Assembly (NCBI RefSeq): GCF_947626835.1
Contig: NZ_CANQTS010000025.1
Span: forward strand, 1 to 34,116
Reading direction: 5' to 3'
DNA: 34,116 nucleotides
DNA from: an uncultured Acinetobacter sp.
GTDB taxonomy: Bacteria > Pseudomonadota > Gammaproteobacteria > Pseudomonadales > Moraxellaceae
Part shown: one piece after another, positions 1 through 7,461 of the stretch
How the letters are laid out: each line of letters begins with the position of its first letter
Numbering within the stretch: the first letter of the stretch is position 1
Made by a program: the position numbers and the translations under genes
Notes under the pieces: generated by a model
Database searches by the model: none
The model's input: the letters and a program-made list of their open reading frames with translations, nothing else
What the model was told of the DNA's origin: nothing

Positions 1-106
1 TAAAAATGAAATCCCCTCGGGAGTTTCGATCGCTAAACTTAGCAAGTTAACTGTCCGTTTTTACGGGGGCTAATACAATCAAGCATATCAGCTTATAAAT
101 GATGGT

Positions 107-1726
107 ATGCCTGAAACAATATTTAGAGCCATGACTGGCTTTAATCCACCTAAGCAGAATCAGGACTTATTTGTGAAAGTGGATGAGAGTTTTAATGCAC
201 TTCAACCTAAACAAATAAAGCAATTCTTCTTAGAGAAAATTAACGAGCTCAAACATGCGATTGCATCTGAAACATTTATTCAGAACCCTATAAACCAATG
301 GGGAGAATTGGTGTCGTTACAAGTAGAATCACTAGCAAAAGCTTCTTATCCTATTGATACAATGCCATCACTAATAAAGGAGGCTGTTATAGCCATTTCT
401 GAGCATGTGCAAGCCCCCATTGCTATGACAGCCCAATGTGTCATAGGAGCAATTTCACACATAGCACAAGCTAGAGTTAATGCACCAAACCAATTTATCC
501 CTCAAGGTGAACCATGCAGTTTATATTTACTCACAGAGGGGCAAAGCGGAAGCCGAAAGAGTACCAGTCGTAACATGGCTGATAAAGCCATACTTGAGCA
601 TGAACGCAGACAGTACGAAATATACCGTCATGAGCTTGAACAATGGAAAACTCGGTATGCAGGGTTAAATAAAAAAGATCGTGAGAAATATTCTACAGAA
701 AATCCACCACCCCAAGACCCAAGTACGTTATTTAGCGATATAACACTGGAATCAATTGCTGGTCAATATATTGATAGGATACTAAATAACGCTTCAATAG
801 CTAGTGATGAAGCAGGTCAATTTTTTGGCGGTTATACGATGAAGGGAGATACAAGAAATCAAGCCATAGGTGGATATGCAAAATTATTTGATGATGGTTT
901 TGTGGAACGTACACGCTCAAAGTCCAATCTAAATGGAAGTGGTCGAGCTTATGACGTTAGATTAACTTTTAATTTGCAAGGACAGCGTGAAGTTTTAGTT
1001 GATGCCTTAAAAGATCCCGTGTTAAGAGGACAAGGTTTTTTGCCTAGATTCATTTTAACTGTACCCGAGAACTTAGCTGGCACACGTCTACAGGATGAAG
1101 CCTATAGAGCTAAAAATGCCGATATCGATCCCCGCCTTATAGCGTATTGGACGAGGTGCAAACATTTGTTGGATGAATGCCCAAAACCCTTAGCAGCACA
1201 AAATCAAAATAATGGCCGCTATGTCATGTATATGAATGATGAAGCTAAGAAGATTGATGAAGATTTTTATGATCTATTTGAATCAATGCAGGGTGCTGGA
1301 CAGCGCTATGAATATCTACAGGCATTCGCTAGTCGTGCTAGTCAATTAGCACGACGTTTAGCCACGGTTTTTGCATATTTTGAGGGCTTACCTTATATTG
1401 ACGCCAAAATAATAAAAGGTGCTTGTGAGATCGTTCAACATTCATTAAATGAATGGGCCGCATATGCAGATATTGAGCCCAAAACAGAAAGTGATGCTCA
1501 ACGTTTGATTAAATGGCTTATTGGTAAATGTGTGCAGCAGAAAACAAATAGACTGGCTTATTCTTATGTCCAAACTTCATGCCCCCGACCTATGCAGAAA
1601 AATTCAAAACTATTGGTAATGATTATGGAACAATTAGAAGATGCGAATTATTTAAAAATTGAAATACTGAATAAGAAGCGCTTAGTCATTTTAAACCCAC
1701 TTTTATTAGGAAAAGAGACTAAATGA
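107..1726 (+). CDS. DUF3987 (YfjI-like) P-loop protein of a mobile element
   Basis: A 539-residue protein resembling the DUF3987 family, found in prophages, phage satellites and genomic islands and thought to act as a helicase/primase-like replication protein. A P-loop is visible at residues 145-153 (GQSGSRKST), with Arg where many P-loops have Gly. An acidic SDEAGQFFGG segment lies near residue 240, in a plausible Walker B-type position. The ATG at 107 has no clear Shine-Dalgarno, so the start could be a few codons later (Met9). Its stop codon lies inside the first pair of an octamer repeat array that continues downstream, which suggests that the protein or a partner acts on that array. Codon use is more AT-rich than in the core genes after 3.8 kb. 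The family call is from sequence resemblance. A replication role is inference. Confidence 0.8.
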   Translation: MPETIFRAMTGFNPPKQNQDLFVKVDESFNALQPKQIKQFFLEKINELKHAIASETFIQNPINQWGELVSLQVESLAKASYPIDTMPSLIKEAVIAISEHVQAPIAMTAQCVIGAISHIAQARVNAPNQFIPQGEPCSLYLLTEGQSGSRKSTSRNMADKAILEHERRQYEIYRHELEQWKTRYAGLNKKDREKYSTENPPPQDPSTLFSDITLESIAGQYIDRILNNASIASDEAGQFFGGYTMKGDTRNQAIGGYAKLFDDGFVERTRSKSNLNGSGRAYDVRLTFNLQGQREVLVDALKDPVLRGQGFLPRFILTVPENLAGTRLQDEAYRAKNADIDPRLIAYWTRCKHLLDECPKPLAAQNQNNGRYVMYMNDEAKKIDEDFYDLFESMQGAGQRYEYLQAFASRASQLARRLATVFAYFEGLPYIDAKIIKGACEIVQHSLNEWAAYADIEPKTESDAQRLIKWLIGKCVQQKTNRLAYSYVQTSCPRPMQKNSKLLVMIMEQLEDANYLKIEILNKKRLVILNPLLLGKETK

Positions 1727-1918
1727 CTAATTAAGTTAGAAAGCCTTTCTATTACAGGCTTTCAATGTGGCATCTAGTATTTTACTGGGTGACTAAGTGA
1801 CTAAAAGGATATTAAATAGCTATTTAAATTAGTCACTTAGTCAACACCCTACAAGTAGCTAATTAAACACAAAGGCTTTTACAGCAATGGTTATAAGCTA
1901 AATTAGTCATTTAGTCAG
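1682..1918. repeat. Symmetric array of GTGACTAA octamers (origin-like iterons)
   Basis: Four tandem pairs of an 8-bp unit are present: A 1715-1730 (GAGACTAAATGACTAA), B 1789-1804 (GTGACTAAGTGACTAA), C 1829-1844 (TTAGTCACTTAGTCAA) and D 1903-1918 (TTAGTCATTTAGTCAG). A and B are on the plus strand; C and D are inverted. The distance from A to B and from C to D is 74 bp in both cases, and the whole set is centred on 1816.5. B and C are inverted copies at 15 of 16 positions, and A and D at 14 of 16. A further single inverted unit lies at 1682-1689, inside the end of the upstream gene. The arrangement resembles initiator-binding iterons or a nested operator. Its function is inferred. Confidence 0.8.
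1739..1763. other. Hairpin after the DUF3987 gene
   Basis: A perfect 7-bp stem, GAAAGCC at 1739-1745 and GGCTTTC at 1757-1763, with an 11-base loop. No T-tract follows, so it may be a weak terminator or an RNA-end structure. It lies between octamer pairs A and B. Confidence 0.35.
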
Positions 1919-2126
1919 TCTAGAAAAATCATTAACATCAGCCAGAATATCGTTTCAAATCACTTGGTCTTATAAATTATGAATGTAACCAATCTGATGA
2001 CAGTCAGGGTAAGGTAGTTCTACAAAGGCTATTCTAAGTTTTACGAGTAATATTAGCAAGTTAAGGTACATCGGAGACTGGATATGTAAAACACTAACTA
2101 ATAAGCGATAGTATTTTTCACAAAAA

Positions 2127-3110
2127 TTATAAGGATATATTATTATCAGAGGCATGATGATATGCAACAGCTCTTCCGAAATATTCATATACCTCAGGAA
2201 TATCAAAAATATCAACATAAGGTACAAATATTATGGTTTTATTAAAGTCAAGAAAACCTTTTCCCTTTCTCTGTTTAAAAGGCAAGGCCTTTAAAAAAAT
2301 TTCAAAAAAATAACCTTCATAAAGCATACAATAACTCGCATTTTTATTACGATAATTTCTTACAAAAGGATTGAATATAAAACCTCTTAATTTTTCTTCA
2401 CTGAAATAAGCTGTTCTATCTACTAATTTAGTGATTTTTATACTGTATATTAATGAGTGAGTTTTTAACTTATTCTTAAAACAATGTCTTAAATAAGAGT
2501 CCATCCCTTTGTTAATAATTACATTTTTATAAGATTTATGGTTCGAATACGCAGCTCTCCATAAAATCGACAATATATATAAAAATATTTTTTTAGTATC
2601 AACTTTCTGAAAACTTATACCATGCAAAAATCTAGAAACTTTGACATATTTCTGTTTTTCTCTTAACACTTGTATTGAGTAATCTTCAAAATCTGAATTA
2701 AATCTAGACTCACAGATTTTGCATAACATTTCTTTTTCCCAAGAATCATTACTGTTTCCAATTTTTTGCTTAGAAGATAAAGAAATTTTAACAGCATGCC
2801 CATAGTCATTATTTTGAAAAATTCTACTAAATACTGTCCTTCCGATTACATGTGACCTTTCCAGTTTGCCGAAAAAGCCACAATAGGTACATTTGCCATG
2901 TTTTTCTATTTTGACTATTTTAATATCTTTTTCATTGGACAATTCTTGAATTTTTCTGATAGCTAGCTTTCTTATTGCATGACCATCTAATTCTTGCCTA
3001 TATTTATTAGGTACGAGTATTGAATTTTCATTCCCATCTGTAGTTTTGTAGATTACAAAATAATGTGTAACTAAATAAACCTTTGGAATTAACTGATGTT
3101 GTTCTTGCAT
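2127..3110 (-). CDS. Zinc-finger / HNH-like hypothetical protein, element cargo
   Basis: A 327-residue protein that I cannot assign to a named family. It has a CTYC pair at residues 74-77, then SHVIGR at 86-91, then a second pair, CKIC, at 130-133 followed by ESRFNSDFED. The order CxxC, (E/S)HVI-x-(K/R), CxxC and then an N/F-rich helix resembles zinc-stabilised HNH-type nuclease domains, where His87 would be the catalytic candidate. The remainder is Lys/Phe/Tyr-rich with no obvious membrane segment. It stands alone between the repeat array and the presumed right attachment site, the position where satellites and islands often carry defence or other accessory genes. The start at 3110 has only a weak ribosome site. 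Base composition is distinctly AT-rich, consistent with transfer. Nuclease and defence roles are inference. Confidence 0.6.
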   Translation of the reverse strand: MQEQHQLIPKVYLVTHYFVIYKTTDGNENSILVPNKYRQELDGHAIRKLAIRKIQELSNEKDIKIVKIEKHGKCTYCGFFGKLERSHVIGRTVFSRIFQNNDYGHAVKISLSSKQKIGNSNDSWEKEMLCKICESRFNSDFEDYSIQVLREKQKYVKVSRFLHGISFQKVDTKKIFLYILSILWRAAYSNHKSYKNVIINKGMDSYLRHCFKNKLKTHSLIYSIKITKLVDRTAYFSEEKLRGFIFNPFVRNYRNKNASYCMLYEGYFFEIFLKALPFKQRKGKGFLDFNKTIIFVPYVDIFDIPEVYEYFGRAVAYHHASDNNISL

Positions 3111-3540
3111 CTCTAAATTTCATCAATAATGAAGCCCACTTATGTGGAATTTCAATATTACATATAGACAAAAATGTATCAACTTTATACGCACTCTTTC
3201 AGTAAATATCGTGTCCAATACTAAATCTTATTCATTGTATTTCCATAGAAAATTTTATCTAACTGTCTTACGGAGTTTTAATGACTATCACAAACAGACT
3301 CACCAGCAACGGTGTTCTCATTTTCTGATACGATTGGACAAAATATAAGAAGGCAATGCAGAAACATATGTTCATCTATTTTGGATAAAACTAATACTGA
3401 ATTGGTTCAGTCCTATTTTTTAGAAAATACTATGAAGCAAAAATACAAAAAATAACAAAAAAATTCAATGTATCCGTGTTTGTACCTTCTTCACATTATT
3501 TAAAATAAGTATATATAAAACAATTACTTGAATTTAAGTG
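3111..3540. other. AT-rich non-coding end of the mobile element
   Basis: No convincing gene is seen. The one open frame (3142-3348) has no ribosome site and a composition like random AT-rich DNA. A small hairpin, ACTGAA at 3396-3401 and TTCAGT at 3406-3411, followed shortly by a T-run, could be a weak terminator. The stretch probably contains the promoter of the minus-strand cargo gene and the terminal sequences recognised by the element's recombinase. Confidence 0.5.
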
Positions 3541-3543
3541 TGG

Positions 3544-3566
3544 TGACGTCTGGGCCCACCAAATTC
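3544..3566 (+). other. Putative right attachment site (RNA-gene 3' tail)
   Basis: The sequence GACGTCTGGGCCCACCA, followed by AAATTC, ends like the 3' tail of a tRNA or another small stable RNA and is followed 10 bases later by a strong terminator. No complete RNA gene is present upstream: a T-arm is missing and the preceding DNA is AT-rich element sequence. This fits a duplicated 3' end left by an integrase at the right border of the element. The target RNA (a tRNA, or for example SRP RNA) cannot be named from the window. Confidence 0.5.
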
Positions 3567-3570
3567 TTAA

Positions 3571-3603
3571 AAAACCCTTTCATTTTATGGAAGGGTTTTT
3601 TTA
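3571..3603 (+). terminator. Rho-independent terminator at the element border
   Basis: Stem AAAACCCTTTCA (3571-3582) with TGGAAGGGTTTT (3588-3599), 5-base loop, one G-T pair, and a T-run. It probably served the RNA gene used as integration target. Confidence 0.75.
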
Positions 3604-3791
3604 TGCGCTAAAATTGAAGATCTTATGATGAGCTTTAACACTTGATACTAGACAAGCATGATTAAAGATTATCAATTACTTGAAATGCCTTTATAATAAC
3701 GCTTATCTTGCTAAGAGCATGGTCTACTTAGCGTCTACTTTTTAAGTCAATTTCTCTCATTAATTCGGCTTATTTTTACTTGTAATCTTAT

Positions 3792-3816
3792 ATGTCCATG
3801 CGGGCATGTAGGACAT
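3792..3816 (+). promoter_or_regulatory. Inverted repeat in the ycaO leader
   Basis: ATGTCC (3792-3797) and GGACAT (3811-3816) flank a second self-complementary pair, CATG (3797-3800 and 3805-3808). The structure sits just before the AGGTG ribosome site at 3819-3823. It could be an operator or an mRNA hairpin that influences ycaO translation; no known regulator motif is recognised. Confidence 0.3.
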
Positions 3817-3828
3817 TTAGGTGCACGC

Positions 3829-6030
3829 ATGGAAATTAAGGTTAATTATCTCGATAACCTTCGACAAGAAGCTAAATTTGATGACTTTAGTGTCATTGCA
3901 GATCAACCCATTCGCTATAAAGGTGATGGTTCTGCACCGGGACCATTTGATTATTTTTTAGCATCTTCTGCCTTGTGTGCAGCTTATTTTGTCAAAGTAT
4001 ATTGTGCAGCGCGTGATATTCCAACCGATAATATTCGTTTGTCGCAAAACAATATTGTTGACCCTGAAAACCGTTATAAACAAATCTTTAAGATTCAAGT
4101 TGAATTGCCAGCGGACATTTCAGAAAAAGATCGCCAAGGTATTTTACGTTCCATTGACCGCTGTACAGTCAAAAAAGTGATTCAGACTGGTCCTGAATTT
4201 GTCATTGAAGAAGTTGAAAGCATTGATGCTGATGCCCAAGCACTTCTTATGCCGAGCTTAACTTCAGAACAATCTACCTATATTTTAGGTAAAGACAAAC
4301 CACTTGAAGAAACCATTGCCAAAATGTCTGGAATTTTGGCAGGTTTAGGCATGAAAATTGAAATTGCATCATGGCGTAATATTGTACCCAATGTATGGTC
4401 ATTACACATTCGCGATGCACAATCTCCAATGTGCTTTACCAACGGTAAAGGCTCAAGCAAAGAAAGTGCTTTGGCTTCTGCATTGGGTGAGTTTATTGAA
4501 CGGCTGAATTGTAACTTCTTCTACAATGATCAATTTTGGGGTCAAGACATCGCCAATGCCGAATTTGTGCATTATCCAGATGAAAAATGGTTTCAACCGG
4601 GACCAAATTGTGAGTTACCTGTTGAAATTTTAGATGATTACACCCGTGACATTTATAACCCTGACGATGAATTGTTGGGTACACATTTATATGATACCAA
4701 CTCAGGCAATACCGCACGTGGCATTTGTTCATTGCCATTTGTACGCCAATCCGATGCTGAAACAGTCTATTTCCCATCCAATTTGATTGAAAACTTGTAT
4801 TTATCCAATGGTATGAGTGCAGGCAATACATTGGCTGAAGCACAAGTGCAGTGTTTGTCCGAGATTTTCGAGCGTGCTGTTAAGCGTGAAATTTTAGAGG
4901 GCGAAATTGCACTGCCTGATGTACCGCAAGACGTGTTAAATCAATATCCAAACATCGTGGCAGGTATTCAAGGCCTAGAAGAGCAAGGTTTCCCTGTATT
5001 GGTCAAAGATGCTTCATTAGGTGGTCAATTCCCTGTGATGTGTGTGACCTTAATGAATCCACGCACAGGCGGTGTGTTTGCCTCATTTGGTGCGCATCCT
5101 AGTTTTGAGGTGGCACTAGAGCGCAGCTTAACCGAATTATTACAAGGGCGTAGTTTTGAAGGTCTGAATGATCTGCCACAACCAACCTTTAGCTCAAATG
5201 CAGTGACTGAACCTAATAACTATGTAGAACATTTCATTGATTCAAGTGGTGTGGTGTCATGGCGCTTCTTTAGTGCCAAAGCCGACTATGACTTTGAGGC
5301 ATGGGATTTTACCCAAGATGGTCAGGCGAGTAATGCTGATCAAGCACAAGCGTTGTTTAATATTTTGCAAGATATGGACAAAGAAGTGTATATGGCAGTC
5401 TATGAGCACTTAGGTGCAACAGCATGCCGAATCTTGGTGCCGGGTTATTCAGAAATCTATTTGGTTGAAGATTTAGTGTGGGACAACACTAACAAAGCCT
5501 TATTGTTCCGTGAAGATATCTTAAATTTACATCGTTTAGATCACCAACAACTGGAAGCATTAATTGAGCGTTTAGAAGAACTTGAAGTTGATGATTACAC
5601 CGAAATCAAAACTTTAATTGGGATTGAATTTGATGACAATACCGTGTGGGGTCAACTCACATTGTTAGAACTCAAACTTCAAGTGTATTTGGCTTTAGAG
5701 CAATTTGAAGAAGCCAAAGATTTGGTCGAAGCGTTCTTACAATACAATACCAACACTGTTGAGCGTGGTTTATTTTATCAATGCTTAAATGTGGTGCTTG
5801 AAGTTGAACTTGACGATGATATGGCACTTGAAGATTATACCTATAACTTCCGTCGTATGTTTGGCGATGAACGTATGGATGCTGCTTTAGGTTGCCTAGA
5901 TGGCAGTGTGCGCTTCTATGGTTTAACTGAAACCAACATGCAACTAGACGGACTTGATCGTCATTTGCGTTTAATTGACAGCTACAAAAAATTGCATGCG
6001 GCGCGTGCAAAATTTGTCGCACAGCATTAA
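3829..6030 (+). CDS. ycaO: OsmC domain / YcaO domain fusion protein
   Basis: A 733-residue protein. Residues 1 to about 140 form an OsmC-like domain with the two cysteines expected of that peroxidase fold, Cys50 and Cys112. From about residue 150 it matches E. coli YcaO along its length (ILGKDKPLEET, NGKGSSKESALASALGEFIERL in register, AGNTLAEAQVQCLSEIFER), including the acidic residues that bind ATP/Mg in YcaO ATPases. The last 180 residues form a TPR-like tail. E. coli YcaO (586 residues) lacks the OsmC part and is reported to assist RimO-dependent methylthiolation of ribosomal protein S12. The fusion suggests thiol or peroxide chemistry linked to that step, which is inference. The ATG at 3829 has AGGTG five bases upstream. 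It is the first core gene to the right of the element. Confidence 0.93.
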   Translation: MEIKVNYLDNLRQEAKFDDFSVIADQPIRYKGDGSAPGPFDYFLASSALCAAYFVKVYCAARDIPTDNIRLSQNNIVDPENRYKQIFKIQVELPADISEKDRQGILRSIDRCTVKKVIQTGPEFVIEEVESIDADAQALLMPSLTSEQSTYILGKDKPLEETIAKMSGILAGLGMKIEIASWRNIVPNVWSLHIRDAQSPMCFTNGKGSSKESALASALGEFIERLNCNFFYNDQFWGQDIANAEFVHYPDEKWFQPGPNCELPVEILDDYTRDIYNPDDELLGTHLYDTNSGNTARGICSLPFVRQSDAETVYFPSNLIENLYLSNGMSAGNTLAEAQVQCLSEIFERAVKREILEGEIALPDVPQDVLNQYPNIVAGIQGLEEQGFPVLVKDASLGGQFPVMCVTLMNPRTGGVFASFGAHPSFEVALERSLTELLQGRSFEGLNDLPQPTFSSNAVTEPNNYVEHFIDSSGVVSWRFFSAKADYDFEAWDFTQDGQASNADQAQALFNILQDMDKEVYMAVYEHLGATACRILVPGYSEIYLVEDLVWDNTNKALLFREDILNLHRLDHQQLEALIERLEELEVDDYTEIKTLIGIEFDDNTVWGQLTLLELKLQVYLALEQFEEAKDLVEAFLQYNTNTVERGLFYQCLNVVLEVELDDDMALEDYTYNFRRMFGDERMDAALGCLDGSVRFYGLTETNMQLDGLDRHLRLIDSYKKLHAARAKFVAQH

Positions 6031-6041
6031 TCAAACACAAT

Positions 6042-6063
6042 CAGCCTATGTTCGCATAGGCTG
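6042..6063 (+). other. TTCG-loop hairpin between ycaO and the next ORF
   Basis: A perfect 9-bp stem, CAGCCTATG (6042-6050) and CATAGGCTG (6055-6063), closed by TTCG. There is no T-tract, so it is more likely an mRNA-stabilising or partial-attenuation element than a full terminator. It ends 15 bases before the next ATG. Confidence 0.6.
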
Positions 6064-6078
6064 CTGGATGTTGACACG

Positions 6079-6303
6079 ATGAAAGATTTTAAAGCTTTAA
6101 CTTATATCGTAGATGAGCACTTAGCCGATACTTTAACGTGGCTGAGTCATCATCAAGATTGTTTTGAGCGTTTAAGTTATGACTGTGTTCGGCAAGAACT
6201 AACCGTTGAACATGCCAATGGCATGGACATCATTCGCCAAGGTGATTATTTAAATGCGCAATATGGCATTTTAATTACTGCGCATAATTTTGCTGCCAAT
6301 TAA
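6079..6303 (+). CDS. Small hypothetical protein
   Basis: 74 residues, acidic and soluble, with no signal peptide, membrane segment or recognised motif (starts MKDFKALTYIVDEHLADT). Codon use matches the core genes and the frame is clean between ycaO and a terminator, so it is probably real. It is likely co-transcribed with ycaO across the TTCG hairpin. No function is assigned. Confidence 0.65.
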   Translation: MKDFKALTYIVDEHLADTLTWLSHHQDCFERLSYDCVRQELTVEHANGMDIIRQGDYLNAQYGILITAHNFAAN

Positions 6304-6323
6304 CGCTCAACCTCATCCAACCA

Positions 6324-6356
6324 AGCATAAGCGCTAAAGTTTAGGGCTTATGCTCC
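6324..6356. terminator. Bidirectional terminator between the 74-aa ORF and queG
   Basis: AGCATAAGC (6324-6332) pairs with GCTTATGCT (6346-6354), with an inner CTAA/TTAG stem and a T-run after CC on the plus strand. The queG stop codon (6348-6350) lies inside the right arm. Confidence 0.7.
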
Positions 6357-7439
6357 TTTTTGGGCCTGCTCTTGTAAGGCCCAATCAATATGCACTTGTA
6401 CAATCTCATCGTGCTGTTCACGTTTGGCCTGTAAGGCAGCTACAATCTCAGGGTTAAACGGGGCATTGCCTAAACCTATGGCAATATTACGCATAAAGCT
6501 TTGATAACCTGTACGGCGTAAGGGGCTGCCTTCAGTATGGGCTAAAAAAGTAGTTTCATCCCATTGCCATAGTTCTAATAAGCTCAAACGGTCTAAGCCA
6601 TGCCGTGGTTGGAAGTCTTCAATTGGCGTGACTTTGGCAAAACTATTCCATGGGCAAATCAGTTGACAATCATCACAACCAAATACACGATTACCAATCG
6701 GGCGACGCAAATCTTCAGAGATAATACCTTTATATTCAATGGTTAAATACGCAATGCATTTACGTGCATCCAGCATATAGGGTTCAACAATCGCTTGAGT
6801 CGGACAAATGTCTAAACATGCTGTGCATGAACCACAATGTTTGGTGGTCGGCTCATCAAAGGGTAAATCTAAAGACGTAAATAATTCACCCAATACAAAA
6901 AAAGAGCCTGATTTTTTGTGAATTAAAAGGGTGTGTTTACCTGTCCATCCCATGCCAGCATTTTCTGCCAAAGATTTTTCAAAGATCGGGGCTGAGTCGG
7001 CAAAAGGGCGTGATTCAAATTCGCCCACACGCGCTTTAATCCGTTGCGATAGTGTTTTTAAACGACCACGCATGACCTTATGATAGTCGCGTCCACGGGC
7101 ATAGCGCGCGATAATGCCATGATTGGGTGCATCGGGCACATGACGCGGTTTCGGTGTTTCCACCAAATAATCCATACGTACACAAATAATGCTTTTGGTA
7201 CCCGGCACCAACAAAGTGGGATCAGCGCGTTTATCTAAATTTTCGCCCAAAAAATCCATATCGGCATGATAACCACGTTTTAAATATTCTTCTAAACGTG
7301 CCATTTCAGCTTGAGCATCAGGTCGGGCGATGACACAATCAGCAAAACCAAGAGCAAGTGCCTCTGCTTTAATCCATGCTTTAAGTGCAACACGATCATC
7401 AGAATAAGTGGTAATAACAGGAGAAGAGGCAGCGGTCAT
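6348..7439 (-). CDS. queG: Epoxyqueuosine reductase QueG
   Basis: Catalyses the last step of queuosine synthesis, reducing epoxyqueuosine to queuosine at position 34 of tRNAs with GUN anticodons. It uses a cobalamin cofactor and two 4Fe-4S clusters. The two cluster motifs are visible: CGSCTACLDICP and CDDCQLICPWN, the second followed by the HEAT-repeat-like C-terminal tail. The YARGRDYHKVMR segment typical of the catalytic domain is also present. I chose ATG at 7439 (363 residues); a GTG at 7460 would add seven residues, and neither has a good ribosome site. It is divergent from nnr with almost no spacer, the same pairing as yjeS/yjeF in E. coli, so each promoter must lie within the neighbouring gene. 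Confidence 0.96.
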   Translation of the reverse strand: MTAASSPVITTYSDDRVALKAWIKAEALALGFADCVIARPDAQAEMARLEEYLKRGYHADMDFLGENLDKRADPTLLVPGTKSIICVRMDYLVETPKPRHVPDAPNHGIIARYARGRDYHKVMRGRLKTLSQRIKARVGEFESRPFADSAPIFEKSLAENAGMGWTGKHTLLIHKKSGSFFVLGELFTSLDLPFDEPTTKHCGSCTACLDICPTQAIVEPYMLDARKCIAYLTIEYKGIISEDLRRPIGNRVFGCDDCQLICPWNSFAKVTPIEDFQPRHGLDRLSLLELWQWDETTFLAHTEGSPLRRTGYQSFMRNIAIGLGNAPFNPEIVAALQAKREQHDEIVQVHIDWALQEQAQKGA

Positions 7440-7461
7440 AAAGATAAAATAAGGAAACACA

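Noticed and set aside
1..106. Short frame MKSPREFRSLNLAS near the window start
   Set aside because: Fourteen codons without a ribosome site; cannot be told from chance.
1970..2227. 85-codon minus-strand frame overlapping the cargo gene end
   Set aside because: Out of frame with the longer gene, hydrophobic low-complexity AT-rich translation, no start signal.
3142..3348. 68-codon open frame on the plus strand after the cargo gene
   Set aside because: No ribosome site, a composition like random AT-rich DNA, and no recognisable protein features.
3544..3566. Complete tRNA gene ending in CCACCA
   Set aside because: No T-arm or anticodon arm is found in the preceding 80 bases, so only a 3' tail is present.
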